This document shows, one piece after another, positions 11,668 through 22,766 of a DNA stretch of 64,000 bases. The first letter of the stretch is position 1. Each line of letters begins with the position of its first letter. Location of the stretch: assembly GCA_020152595.1 (NCBI GenBank), contig JAIGNY010001690.1:712501-776500 (forward strand), in the 5' to 3' direction. Position numbers and translations under genes: made by a program. Under the pieces are notes generated by a model, which worked only from the letters and a program-made list of their open reading frames with translations, was not told the origin of the DNA and did no database searches. Source of the DNA: Chiridota heheva. Its lineage: Eukaryota; Echinodermata; Holothuroidea; Apodida; Chiridotidae.

Positions 11668-12298
11668 ATGAAGAAACTACTTACAAATGAGGCCGTATTT
11701 TCAGGGGGTCCCCCAAAAAATCAAATTCTTATCTATCACGCAACGGTAGAGCAAATTTCTGGTTAAAGAAATACTCCCGTGAATTTTTATTTTCATATGT
11801 ATGATAGAGGACTATGAAAGAAACAATTTCAGTGGAGTAGGAAAATGGGGTGCATCGAGGGTGACTGCCCCCACTCTGAAGGGTATGGCAGACCCCCCCC
11901 ACCCTTCCCCACACTTTTAGACATGTCATTGCTCCCCGGAAGTTCTGTGAGTTGGGGAGCATGAGGATGCAAATCAAACTTTTGACATTTTTGAGAGGCT
12001 TAATTCAAAATAAAAATATGTTCAAGACTTCTGATTAGATTAAAATGCGGCTATTGAAATACATTAACTCCTAAACGCAATAAGATATCAACGTGAATTT
12101 CAAACCAAATTGTTTCTTTAACAGTCCTTTATCATATATATGAAAATGAAAATTCACGAAAATACTCCTTTAATACGAATATCTGAGTGACATTTGCCCT
12201 CACGTCGCCTGTGGGCTATGGAGGCATGAAGATTTTCGATCTGTTGTGGATGATATATATATCAGTGAAATTCACTTTTAGGTCTAGTGTTCCTTTAA
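11668..12298. mobile_element. MITE of the 57-kb family, host of a nested MITE
   Basis: The two halves, 11690-11766 and 12173-12298, are collinear with the 244-bp MITE at 57052-57295. Shared are ggccgtatttt, the ttctggttaa site, tgacatttgccctca, gtcgcctgtgg, gatctgttgtggat, and the end tcacttttaggtctagtgt followed by tcctttaa. The left end is degraded. The middle is a second element inserted at the internal TTAA. Confidence 0.7.
11763..12173. mobile_element. Nested TTAA MITE
   Basis: TTAA is present at both borders (11763-11766 and 12170-12173). The ends are inverted repeats of about 70 bp: TTAAAGAAATACTCCCGTGA on the left and, reading the other strand, TTAAAGGAGTATTTTCGTGA on the right, both followed by ttttcatatatatgat-type sequence. 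The related MITE at 57 kb has a single TTAA at this point (57152-57155), which is the empty site. A TTAA target is typical of piggyBac-like and some other DNA transposons. Confidence 0.75.
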
Positions 12299-12602
12299 GG
12301 ACTAGTGACAAGTAGCAATTTTGATATCAACTGTTGTATTTTTAATTTGGAACAACTTTTAATACATATATACTTCCAAAATGTCTGAGTCTTTTACAAT
12401 CTTAGAAAAACCCTGTTTTGCTGCTCATATAAATGACTTCGCTTCTTAATCATAATTTCTGTTATTAAAATTTAGTGATGTGTCAAGTTGGCCAGTGATT
12501 TCACCGATCTCCGTTTTCTCGTAGGCCGCGCCTATACACATACAATGCATGCAATGTCAATTGTGCACTGCTCGAGTCCAGTTGTAGGCATAAACTTTTA
12601 GC

Positions 12603-12758
12603 TTTCTTTTAGTGATTTCTAGGAAATAGATCGCATGATGGTTTCTTTTAGTGATTTCTAGGAAATAGATCGCATGATGGTTTCTTTTAGTGATTTCTAG
12701 GAAATAGATCGCATGATGGTTTCTTTTAGTGATTTCTAGGAAATAGATCGCATGATGG
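12603..12758. repeat. 39-bp minisatellite, 4 copies
   Basis: Four nearly identical 39-bp units start at 12603, 12642, 12681 and 12720, each containing agtgatttctaggaaatag and atcgcatgatgg. Because 39 is a multiple of three, the minus strand reads as a 13-residue periodic peptide (HHAIYFLEITKRN) within a 107-codon frame (12557-12880). The near identity of units suggests recent expansion. There is no evidence that the frame is translated. Confidence 0.95.
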
Positions 12759-13189
12759 TATAGCTTAGAAGAAAAGGGGAGAATTGTATGAATCAGTGCA
12801 TCTACCGGATGAGACTGAGAGGCATTAATTACTTCCAAAATGTATTCTGAATTTACCTTAAATCTGCGGTGTTGTGACATTTCGCGATGGGTTTGTTGTG
12901 ATACACGTAGGCTTATGTATCTCTAAAACTTCATGTTTAGCCAACTCAGAGTCAGTGGCGGCCCCAGGATTTTGATGGTGGGTGAGGGAGGGGGGGGGGG
13001 TGGCAAGAGAGGGGCATTTTGTCTCACAAGGGGAAAACGTTATGTCAATAATTCCTGTAAATATGTACCGTGTAACGCATTACACTTTAGTTAGTCACAT
13101 GTTTGGATATTTCACCACCATTAATTCTGTCTGCAACATGATCCATATCAATGTCTAACGCCCTTTGTTGGTGTACACTTAGCACAAGT

Positions 13190-13345
13190 GAATTCATCAT
13201 ACTGTACAAAAACTTTAAAATGCAATTGGGAAATCTTTAAAAATTCATATCTCCTGAACGGAATATGATATCAACCTGATTTTTGTACCAAATTGGCTCT
13301 AAAAGTATACTTTTAAATTAATTTTTATAAAAAACCCTGGGAATA
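13190..13345. mobile_element. TTAA-type MITE remnant
   Basis: The right end gggaatatcccttcaaag (about 13338-13355) and the inner sequence catatctcctgaacggaata-gatatcaa-ctg match the subterminal consensus shared with 12069-12125 and 38360-38410. No clear left terminus is visible. Confidence 0.45.
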
Positions 13346-13699
13346 TCCCTTCAAAGTTATCTGTGTTCGAACAGTATCACGCTTGCCAATGGAGGACATG
13401 ATATGAAAGTCTTCCATGTGACCTGTTAAGCTTGTTGGACGAGTGACACCACTGCGCCAAGACTCAACAAATCACAATTTGTTCTTCTTGCAATTTCTGC
13501 TTCGTGATAGTCAGCTGCCTTCCCGTCATTTCAGTACATCTCTAATTCTTCCATCGAAGCCTCAGATCAGCAGCTGAAATATAGTCATTGTTGAGTCTTG
13601 CAGCAAATCAGAAACACCTTTGGACTCTTTCAAGTTATCCGACAGAAGAAGCATGCAGTAAATGAACTGTTGATCTAGTTGAGCTAAAATACTCCTCGC

Positions 13700-14015
13700 A
13701 TGAAGAGCTCTCTCGCGGTTATGATTTGTCGACGACGACGAGTGAACACACAATTACAATGACGGGGTCGTCGCCTGCGTATTCGGTTATGCAGAGTAAC
13801 AATGCTATCACGAAACGCTTAATACGACCCAGACGAGAACACAGGTATGACGTACGGACAGACATAACATCGACAACCACGTCAATGTCCACTGCCTTTG
13901 ATAACCAGTTCTGGTGCACTGGCGTGTCTACCCAACCCAGGCTTGAACCCAGGGCCTCGTGGTCTGTAGACAGGTATGATAACCGCTACACCACAGTTGG
14001 TAGACAGTGAGATCC
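13700..14015 (-). mobile_element. tRNA-derived SINE inside the hAT transposase
   Basis: On the minus strand, 14008-13930 reads gtggtgtagcggttatcat (A box) then ggccctgggttcaagcc (B box, GGTTCAAGCC), the split RNA polymerase III promoter of a tRNA-like head. The body runs to lower coordinates, and its far part (13732-13797, acacaattacaatgacgggg) is repeated at 63768-63828. It interrupts the transposase between FIKDVDL (about 14030) and the next conserved block (about 13695). The 94-codon plus-strand frame here is a shadow of the SINE. Confidence 0.7.
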
Positions 14016-15450
14016 ACATCCTTTATGAAGGAGACAAAGCAGTTAAACCATTCTTTAATTGCATCAATTGCTCTGATTTGACTATAGCCCAACGTTTATC
14101 AGAGAAAACCTTGAATTCAATAGGGCTTCCCATAGGGTATATTTCTTTATGATACTGAATCCATCTTGGATGTACGTAGATCCACTTTAAAAGTTATTAA
14201 GCCATTAGTAAAAAAGTCTTCTACAGGAAGGACAGACAAGACCGAATCTACACTAACCAAGTCCAGTTTATGAGCAAAGCAGTGTATGTAGAGAACAATC
14301 TTGCCCATTCTTTGTTAAACACCACTGCAGTGACCACTCGATACACTTGCTCCATCATATCCTTGGGCAATCAAATTGTTGATGTTTATTCCAGCAGACT
14401 TCGGCTATTCTTTATAATATTCACAAAGACTGTCTGCTCTTAGGTCTTCTGCTACCCGTAAGCCGATGAACTCCTCTTGGATGTCACCTTTAAAAAAATA
14501 ACAAACAACGATGGACAACTGCTCTTTCTTTGACAAGTCTTTGGATTCATCTACAAGGATAGAAAACAACTAGGCACTGCTGACCTCTTCTATAATTTCA
14601 TGGAGGATAAATTTGAGACATTGTTTCCATCAATGCATTCTGGACGGTGTGATGCATATACTTAGCATTTAATGGGCCATGTTCTAGTTGAGTGTGAAGT
14701 GGTTTGGAATAGCTTTTTTTAAATCCATTATCTCAAGGAAATTGCCTTTATTTTCTTCCTTGCCTTTTTCTCCGTGGCCTCTATGAGCAGCATTTTGGAT
14801 CGCTGTCAATCTCAGAGTAGCTGCAATTGTCTTAATGTAGTCACGGTTCTTTTTTACTGTCATTTGATGCGCTTTGTCCAACATATCTGCAACATTTGTT
14901 TTCTTTAATTTTGTCGTCTTGTATGCATCATATCTCATGATGCATTCAGAGCTCTGTTCGGGATGCTTATGTCTAAGAAGTCTGTTGTTTTTTGCTGATT
15001 GTCCTGTGCATTTTTTCCACATTATTGTATTCTTCGGAAATGAAAGTAGGTTCATCAGACAGCAAAGTTGAGAAATGTCTACAAACGGAACAATATACCT
15101 TATCTTCAGAATGTGAATACTCAAGCCATGGGTACTTGATGCACCAATCTGGATTAAACCTTCTACCACATGATGGAAGTCATATGTTATAGATGCAGAT
15201 GGTTGTGTTGGTCCTTCATCTGGACTGCGAAAAATGTCTGAAGGTCCTGGGACAATCTTTGAAGTTGTAGCAGCTGGATTCACTGAATATAATTTGGAAG
15301 ATGATTGGTCTGATGATGTCTGCAGAATGTTAGAAGAAACACCAACTGTATTTGAAATACAAAACAATTTTTGTTATTTTTTTTTATTTTGAGTCATCAT
15401 TCAGTTGTTCAGCAATATAATCTTCAGTTTGGTTGAAGTACAACATGTTG

Positions 15451-15672
15451 CTAAAAGGAGAAATCGGTCAAAAAGTGAGGCGTCTTTTTACGAAGTCAAA
15501 GGAATTTTGAAACAGTGCAGGTCTAATTTAAGTATTTATAAGAAATTATGATGAATAACTTGAACATTCGTGTCAGAGGTTTTCAGTACTATCACGTGCA
15601 CGGTGACGATGTTCAAATATTCTTGAGACTCAACAAAAAGCACCCTCACTTTTCAGCCGCCAGCTCCTTTAG
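15451..15672. mobile_element. MITE, AGGAG..AAAAGTGAGG family
   Basis: The left end ctaaaaggagaaatcggtca then aaaagtgaggcg, and the right end caccctcacttttcagccgc then cagctcctttag, are imperfect inverted repeats about 220 bp apart. Related to ends near 5996, 26245 and 57052-57295. It lies just upstream of the transposase fragment within the hAT element. Confidence 0.6.
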
Positions 15673-15848
15673 AAATCATTGTATCGCTAAATTTGCATTC
15701 AGTCTGTCAGCATATAAAATGGACAGTTATGATAACCTTGACATAAATTTTGCAGTAAAATACAAGTATATAATATTGCATAGGTTGATAAGAAATATAA
15801 ATAGAAAGAAACATAAATAATTACAGAAAAGTATCACTTGTGTTCTTG

Positions 15849-15851
<3 letters not shown>

Positions 15852-15881
<30 letters not shown>
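15852..15881. repeat. (AT)n microsatellite
   Basis: A pure AT dinucleotide run of about 30 bp inside the hAT element. Confidence 0.95.
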
Positions 15882-15883
<2 letters not shown>

Positions 15884-16012
15884 CCTATAGGCCTATCATA
15901 ATGTTTTCTCATCTGGAAATATTCTTCAAACATTGATTTGTCATTTCTTAAACCTATGGGCTATTTCAGCAAAACATCTGTCAGTCATATGTGCATATGT
16001 CTGTACATAGGC

Positions 16013-16623
16013 TTAATATTCCCATGGAATTTCATTCTAATACATTTGATAGAGAACAATAAAAGAAACAGATTGGTTAAAACCAAGTTAATATCTTATT
16101 CCTACAAGAAGTTATTAAATTTTAAAAGATTTTTTTTGTCTGTAAAATATATTAATAGTCTGAATCGAAAGTCGTCATTATGATGTCATCACAGCACTTC
16201 TGTACTATTCTTTATGTATTTCTTTGAAAATTAATTTCATATTTACTAAATGATTGTAAACATTTTTCTTTAATAAATATCAATAGTGTAGAATAAAATT
16301 CACAATAATGTTTTCCAATCTGTTTTTGTACTGTAACTTGATTATGAAAAATTAATGATTCATTTTTTAAAGAAATACATAACATTTAATGCAGGAAGTG
16401 CTGTGATGACATCATAATGATAACTAAGGCTCAGTACAAGTCAGCTGTCTTTTACAGCTCCCTGTTTTTATGCAGGCAAGAAAAATCTTTTAAAACAAAG
16501 TTGAATAACTTCTTATAGGTATAGGAATGAGATATCAAAATGTTTTTTTTACCAATCTCTTTCTTAATTTTTTTTCTCTATCAGATTCATAAAAATGAAA
16601 TCCAATGGGAATATTTCCATTAA
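16013..16623. mobile_element. Large palindromic TTAA element nested in hAT
   Basis: TTAA occurs at both borders. The left arm (16015-16142) and the reverse complement of the right arm (16475-16620) align for about 130 bp: attcccatggaatttcatt against attcccattggatttcattt, then tgatagagaa, agattggt, atatctnattcct and aagaagttatt. An inner pair, gatgtcatcacagcacttct (16180) and agtgctgtgatgacatcat (16400), extends the symmetry, so the 610-bp element is one imperfect palindrome. Small frames inside it are not genes. Confidence 0.75.
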
Positions 16624-17843
16624 AGGAAAGTCTGCTTTAGACTAGAAGGACATTAATCAAGCAAAGGAGCCGAATCTGTCAAAAGGTCATTTGGTGGAAT
16701 TGCGAGGGTGGAGGTGTACCCTGCAGGAAGGTCTCTTGCTAACTCCTTACAATGTACCCATATGAATGCAATCACGGGGTAAAAGTTTGTACTACCTACT
16801 ACTTGTTTAAAAAATATGACAACAAAAAATATTTACCATACTTAGTATCAGGGAAGGCGGGAGTGAGGGTTTTAGACAGGTGCATATCACATATAGTGCT
16901 TCAAATTTGGTCAAATAAACGGAAGCGCGGGTATTGAAAAACAAATGTGTGCAAAAAAGTAAGGGTAAATGGCCGCCAGCCCGCTATTCCGCTGTTCCAG
17001 ATGACACGAAACTCACAAGGTATTTGAATATGGTTACTACTATTGCATCGTTCATCTGCAGGTAATTTCCCAGTGCAATTTGCACAACTTTTGTCCGGAT
17101 AAATCCTTATTTATTTAATCACTTCAGATCTAGAGGCGACAGATCTAGGGGCGAGCTACTATAGAAAATGGTTGTATAGGGTGAAATAAATTGCATCACT
17201 TAAAGGAAAATATGACACCACTGACTTTATCAAAGTTTATGTGAAAAATGCATTCAATTGAAAGTATATAGGGATAGAATTAGACCCACCTGCAGATTCT
17301 GTACAGCATGCCCCCAAGAATGTCATCACAGGCCTGTGTCATCGTCATCATGCTCCTGATCACTTTCGACCGAAGATGTCAGCACAGTTTCTGGTTGGCT
17401 TGACCTGTTGCTAGGTTCGCTGGGGGAAGCTGATACCCGGAGCTTTCAGTTTCACTAAGCCTCGCCTGTTCGAATGTTTGTATCAGGATTTGGGTTCGTA
17501 AGTTTCTTTCGAGTCAAAAGCTTTCGGATATCCATTATGAATTTACGAGAAGCTGCACATACATCAGTCCCTACAACATTCACACAGTAGGCCTTACAGT
17601 ATATACAGTAAAGTAGCAGGCCAGCTATCAAATTGACCGTGGAAATACATGAAAGATTGATATTACTGGGCTTTAATACCGATATCGGAATATATTGTGA
17701 GTAATGAAAGACTTAAGCTTTCTGAATCCATATTACATTATTCAGATAGTAAGCCTATACGCCTATAGATCGGACAAAATATCATTTTGTTGGGGAAAGC
17801 AATCGTAATTTCCCCCTACCCCCCATCCGTAGCGCCGCCACTG

Positions 17844-19040
17844 CTGAGAGTGACTAACTTTCCCTGGTAATATCTCAAACATTTATGATTGGACTGCATC
17901 TTCAGGTATATATTTTATGGGGGTCTATAATATCTCTGTCAAAATCTCAAAAGAAACCTTCTGTATCTGAGGTACCAGAGGATGAAATTTTTTGCTGACA
18001 ACATTTTAGGTCTGTAATTACTTTGTATGCGTTTGCACAGGCAGTTCTGCGGGGGTCTACAACTTGCAACGTCGCACATTTAAATAAATTTGCGGACGCC
18101 ACAGATTAATCAGAACTTCAAAATAATGCAATTTTCACACTTTTCTAATTATCAGTTTGGAGAAATAGGGGTCACTAAGTATTCAGTGAGTGTCAAACAT
18201 CAGTTTAAAGCACACCTGCTTCTACATGTCACCAGTCCTTTGAAGATTGCAGAAGTTTCCTTGTAAATTACTGGTGTAGAAAGTATACTGTAGAAAACAG
18301 AAACCATACCCTTTCCTTCTTCACAATAATTAATGCAGTCTATTGAATCTTAATATAACTTTTCATACTAAGTAAAAATAATAAGTGCTAATACAAAATT
18401 AAAATTGTATCACTTTTTCAGGCGCAAAAATTTCTTTTTAATAAGCCCCCATGCTTGGAAGTCACGTACAGTGTGAATTCGGCAAAACAAAAGGAAAAGA
18501 TAAGCCTAATTAAGTAATTACTATAAGTAGTTACCACAAATTTCTTCTCCCTGTATTAATATCTTAACAGGAATTCAGACTAGAATACAAAAAAAAAAAA
18601 GAGGGTATGGAGCATCAATACATATAAAGAGCATTCATTATTTACTGATATTGGGATGTGTTATTACTCAAAAATGTTGAGTGGGCACTTATTAGAGCAG
18701 GGGCGCTTAATATTTTGAACGCAGTATTTCTTCAGGTATTATACTGCAGTTGCTTCACTATACTACACTTTGCTTCAGTTCTCTCCTGATTCCAGAGGAG
18801 TGCTGAGAGCATTTACGTTTCTGCGCGTTTCATGCTTTCTTCCCAGCTGGAAGATAAAACTGGAAAATATTACCAAATAATGGAACAAATTTGATAAAAA
18901 AGGTTTGGTAAAACTGAAGGAAATTTGATCAAATTTGGAGATTTTTTGAACAGCAGTAAGGTCGTTTGATGGAAAGGTTTTACTTGTGTAATTTACCTTT
19001 CTGGGTTTAATGATTGACAGCTTGTTTTAACCAATCACTG
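17844..19040. other. No gene recognised
   Basis: AT-rich sequence. The only structure seen is a fragment at 18236-18372 related to 10410-10530 and an A-run at 18589-18600. Confidence 0.5.
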
Positions 19041-19119
19041 CACGAATTTGCCTAGCAAAAATATCTGCATAACTAAGTGGGGGCAAACATCCTATGCGGT
19101 ACTGGTACAGTACAGCTAG

Positions 19120-19560
19120 TTAGCAGCGCGCGCCCATGTAGTCAATGCAACTTACTGTACAAAACAAATTTCTGAACACACAGACTGAGTGACGGCAAAA
19201 TGGTGAACAAAAATTGCGCTTACGCTGCTGGCTTTATAAATCTGATTGCTGTTACTCAGAACAGTTAGTAAACTGAATTTTGTTTATCCCATTTGCAAAA
19301 ACTCTAAAGATCTGGAGAAGAGCCATAAATGAATAAAAGCTTGCGGCAGGCCCCGCGAACATCTAGGTGTCAACGCATTGGTAATGCACGATTACGGATT
19401 TGAGGTTTGTTTGCCCCACATAGTTACCGCATTGCTATGGTGGGCGTGGCCTATTTGGAAACCTGGAAAGGTTAATTATTTTGCTCGTTGGGGAAGATAT
19501 TGGGGGTTGTTACCATCCCTAAGATATAATCCTTCCTATGCACCTGTTTATGCCACTACC
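19120..19560 (+). repeat. Dispersed repeat R19, inverted copy at 58.6 kb
   Basis: Bases 19130-19460 correspond to the reverse complement of about 58600-58935. Shared landmarks are acacagactgagtgacgg, atggtgaacaaaaattgcgc, aatctgattgctgtta, tctaaagatctggagaag, cttgcggcaggcc, and ttgctatggtggg. A third fragment of the right part lies at 52735-52795. The 65-codon frame 19378-19575 lies within this repeat and is unlikely to be a gene. Confidence 0.8.
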
Positions 19561-21279
19561 GGACATAAACATTAAGTCAGAGAATTTCAGATTTTTTTAT
19601 TTTTTTTTATGAGAATTTGCAAACACTTTTGATGGAAGGATGTGATCTTCGTCTGTGCTCAGTCATTTCTACACACATCTGATCGCATGTACTCTAAACT
19701 TGCATATCTCCTTAATGGCAGGCAATTTTTATTTAATCCATTCTTTTGTTTTCTTCCTTCTATGCAAATAAGGAACATCTTTGATCAATCAACATATCCT
19801 TCATTATGCTTTACTATAAATTAAATGTGTAACCATAAGAATGCTTTAAGATAATTGACATGATAGTTAATCAACTGCTGACAGGTTTCACACTGTTTAA
19901 TAAAGGGTAAACTCTTTGATGATGAGTCGTTTAAGTACTTTTGTAATAAGAGACACCATGTGTATACCTGGTACTTGTCCACATGTGTTGTGCTTCTGCC
20001 AATGTAATCTCTTTGATGTATCTAAATAGTGCCAATTTCAATTATAACGAATTGCATAAATCCTAGTAATAAGCAATAATCACATGATCTGAAACATCAG
20101 CTAACTAACTTGAGCCAAACGATTAATGCTTGAACTGACCCCTTTTGTACGATATACTAAAAAGTCAAAGATAGTAACTTGATAGATATATACAAAGAAA
20201 GTAGGTGGGGGTTATGACTACGACTGGTTTAAGTGCAAACATATGCATCCCCATGAAGTGGCAGGTTCGCCAAAGATCATTTGCATGAGTCTGCACACTG
20301 ATTAACGTGGAGCATTTCATGCTTGGGTTGGGTCTGACCTTCAGAATCTGACCATGAATATTTTGAATGGACACTTGATTGAGAGGTCCACTCCAAGGGT
20401 GTCGTGTCAAATACAAAACAAGTTATTTCCTAATCATCAAAGGTAAAATCTTGTACAGAGAACAAACTTTTATTTTTGTGCTATAAATGTATCTTCCGCA
20501 TACATTAAAACACTTGACACTTTGATCTGGGGTCAATTTTACACTTTTTCACTCAAATGTCAAGAAGGTGTTAACATTTTTCACATGTCACTCTGAAATT
20601 GAATGAAGCATGCAGGTCAAACAAGGGTTGCTAATAAACCTTGTCGGAATGATTTTTAGTGAAGTGCAGGTCACCTCTCCAGGTGTGGTAGGCAGGGTTT
20701 AAAAGTTGTCACATAAAATGAGTCTGAAGATTTTCAGTGTTCTGAAGGATCATTATTATCATCATGATATTTGCATGGTCTGACCATGCTACAATATTCC
20801 ATGGTCTCATGGTCTGACATAATGAATACACACCCTGGATTGATGTAAAAGCAACGTTTCTATAAGTGGCATCCAGTGCAGTGGAGGCCAATGATGTACG
20901 AATTATGTTGCCAGTGGGACAAAGGAGGGCAGTATTGCAATTAACAAAGAGGCAAACATTACACCAATAAAATATTAAACAAATCAAATTTTGCTCATCC
21001 AAGAGTATAAGGTGACAGGGCAAAGCCTTCTTATGTTGGGTTGAATATCTCCATGAGCATAGCTACAACCATAGGTAACTTTTTCCCCCACTATTTTTCT
21101 GCTTTTTGATTTTTGTAAGGTGATTTTATGTATCTTAGCTTTATTTTGTTTCACCCCCCTTCCACCCACCCACACACACTTTTGTTATTCTACATTTAGA
21201 TCCCCCATCCCTCTTTTTAAATTCTTGTGCTTTTCATGATTCGAATCAATTTGACAAACCTTGCCCTACGTGTCTTTAA

Positions 21280-21480
21280 CTGCCTCTTGATCCTCAAGAT
21301 TTGTAAGTATTATCCCTTCAAGGTGGGAATTGAGGGGGAAAAGGGGGCATTTCATCCCCAGATTTGTATCTTCTGTATGGTGATTTTTTGCATCGTAGCA
21401 TGACTTTGTGGTTTTGCCCCCTCCCCCACTACTTTAGAGTTTCCTCCCCACTTTCGGTAGGCAAATCCAACCCATGCCTT
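21280..21480 (+). repeat. Dispersed repeat related to 6.8 kb
   Basis: gcatgactttgtggttttgc and ggtaggcaaatcc with C-rich context match 6860-6915. A looser relative may be at 21060-21160. Confidence 0.55.
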
Positions 21481-21649
21481 TAAAAGTAAGCACCATCAAA
21501 CTTTAAAGAAATGGCCCTGCATATCTACAAACTATGACAGCACCGACATATTCAATTGTATCGTCAAACATGACAATTCTTGGAAATTTAAAAAATAAAC
21601 TCTTTTCCAAAATTTACTACTATTCATACAAGTTTCAAAGTTGTTTTTT

Positions 21650-21825
21650 TAATCAAATGTCTGTTGTGAGAAATTACAAACTTACTGAAATGCTAGTACA
21701 ATTGTCCATCAGGTGATACAATGTCTGCATCTTTGAAAACAAGCAACAAAACATAATTTTACATTACATTGTCACCTGGCTGTCACCTGATTGATTCTGA
21801 AATGGCTGCTGAAACAGGTTTTGGT
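21650..21825 (+). repeat. Direct repeat, copy 1 (about 175 bp)
   Basis: It matches 22588-22766: aatcaaatgtctgtt, gtccatcaggtgatacaatg, acaagcaacaaaacataatt, gtcacctgattgattctgaa and gaaacaggttttgg versus aaaacaggttttgg. Divergence is only a few percent. Confidence 0.9.
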
Positions 21826-22315
21826 AGCACGGAACTAATCATTTGCCCCATTGAAGCCTATGATGAAAGAGTCAAGTTCGAGGTCCTTTTTGTACCAGAA
21901 TGTTATAGATTTGGAATTTTTTGTGATGTTTTCCAAAATCTTTTGTGATGTTTTCCAAAAAGTACCATATAATATCTCTCGGATGAGGGTACTTTTAATA
22001 GGGGGTCACCAGAGGTTTTGGCCCTATTTTTTTTTGGCTGAAGTGAAGAGGTATTATACACCTTCACCAAATCACTCAAATTTTGGCGTGGGTCCATGGT
22101 AAAATAGTTCCCCATGGAACTTTTACTGAAACAAATCTTGCCAAGTTTGGATAAATCTCGCCAAGTCAACACCTATCCTTTCTCTACCATTCCTGAAATT
22201 TTCAAATTTTCAGCTTCCTCTCTCTCGAAAATATTTGTATTAGCCTTTTCTCTGAGGGTTCTTATTTTTGGATGGCGGAGTGATACCTTATTAGTTCTGT
22301 GCTACCTCTTGGAAG

Positions 22316-22560
22316 TTAAAGGAACATTCCTGTAAATTTTCAATGTTACAAATATTATGGAGGATTATTAAAAAAACAAATTGGTGAAAATTCTACGTGG
22401 ATATCTTATTCATTTCAAACACTTCACCAGTATGTTGAGAAATGACCGATGCAGTGTACAGTATGTCATAATTCCAGATCCAAAACAATTTGTGTCTTTC
22501 TTTGAAAATTAATTGTCTACTTCTAAAATTATTAGGTACACTTTTGCTTTTTTATTGAGA
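22316..22560 (+). mobile_element. TTAA-type MITE-like end, first copy
   Basis: TTAAAGGAACATTCC at 22316 is the terminal motif of the TTAA palindromic family. The following 220 bp, including gaccgatgcagtgtacagta and tgtctttctttgaaaattaa, recurs at about 22800-23040. No opposite terminus was identified. Confidence 0.5.
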
Positions 22561-22587
22561 AAACGGCATAAAAAAAGTTAGTATCAA

Positions 22588-22766
22588 ATCAAATGTCTGT
22601 TCTGAGAAATTACAAACTCCTTACTGAAATGCAAGTACAATTGTCCATCAGGTGATACAATGACTGCATCTTTAAAAACAAGCAACAAAACATAATTTTA
22701 CATTACATTGTCACCTGACTGTCACCTGATTGATTCTGAAATGGATGCTAAAACAGGTTTTGGAAG
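22588..22766 (+). repeat. Direct repeat, copy 2
   Basis: Second copy of 21650-21825. It is followed by a second TTAA-type end, so the larger unit (repeat plus MITE-like end) is a direct duplication with about 0.46-0.94 kb spacing. Confidence 0.9.

Larger units (their letters stand above)
13450..17535 (-). pseudogene. hAT transposase pseudogene (TTF zinc finger, DUF4371 type)
   Basis: The family cuts and pastes hAT transposons in the nucleus. On the minus strand, a probable first exon starts with an ATG at 17535 and reads MDIRKLLTRKKLTNPNPD, then shifts frame into a Ser- and acidic-rich linker ending near 17326. After a gap filled with insertions, 15370-14684 holds two overlapping frames. One shows the zinc-finger signature PDWCIKYPWLEYS, DKVYCSVCR (about 15165-15085); the other shows RGHGEKGKEENKGNFLEIMD (about 14790-14720), as in ZMYM1-like proteins. 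Then 14610-14500 gives ILVDESKDLSKKEQLSIV, a hallmark of DUF4371, followed by GYDGAS and HCFAHKLDLV in shifted frames and FKVFSDKRW near 14100. After a SINE insertion the sequence resumes at about 13700 with LDQQFIYCMLLLSDNLKESK. At least five frameshifts or stops and no recognisable C-terminal dimerisation region make it non-functional. Confidence 0.85.
12953..17843 (-). mobile_element. Complete but degenerate hAT transposon
   Basis: The left terminus CAGTGGCGGCCCCAGG and the right terminus, read on the minus strand, CAGTGGCGGCGCTACGG, form hAT-type inverted repeats. They are bordered by ctcagagt (12945-12952) and ctgagagt (17844-17851), an 8-bp target duplication with one mismatch, as expected for hAT elements. 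Between them lies a broken minus-strand hAT transposase with a TTF-type zinc finger and a DUF4371-like core. The 4.9 kb is inflated by nested insertions: a SINE (about 13700-14015), MITEs at about 13190-13345, 15451-15672 and 16013-16623, and an AT microsatellite (15852-15881). Multiple frameshifts and stops show it is dead. Confidence 0.8.

Noticed and set aside
13726..14010. 94-codon plus-strand frame
   Set aside because: It lies over the SINE inserted in the hAT transposase and is in the opposite orientation.
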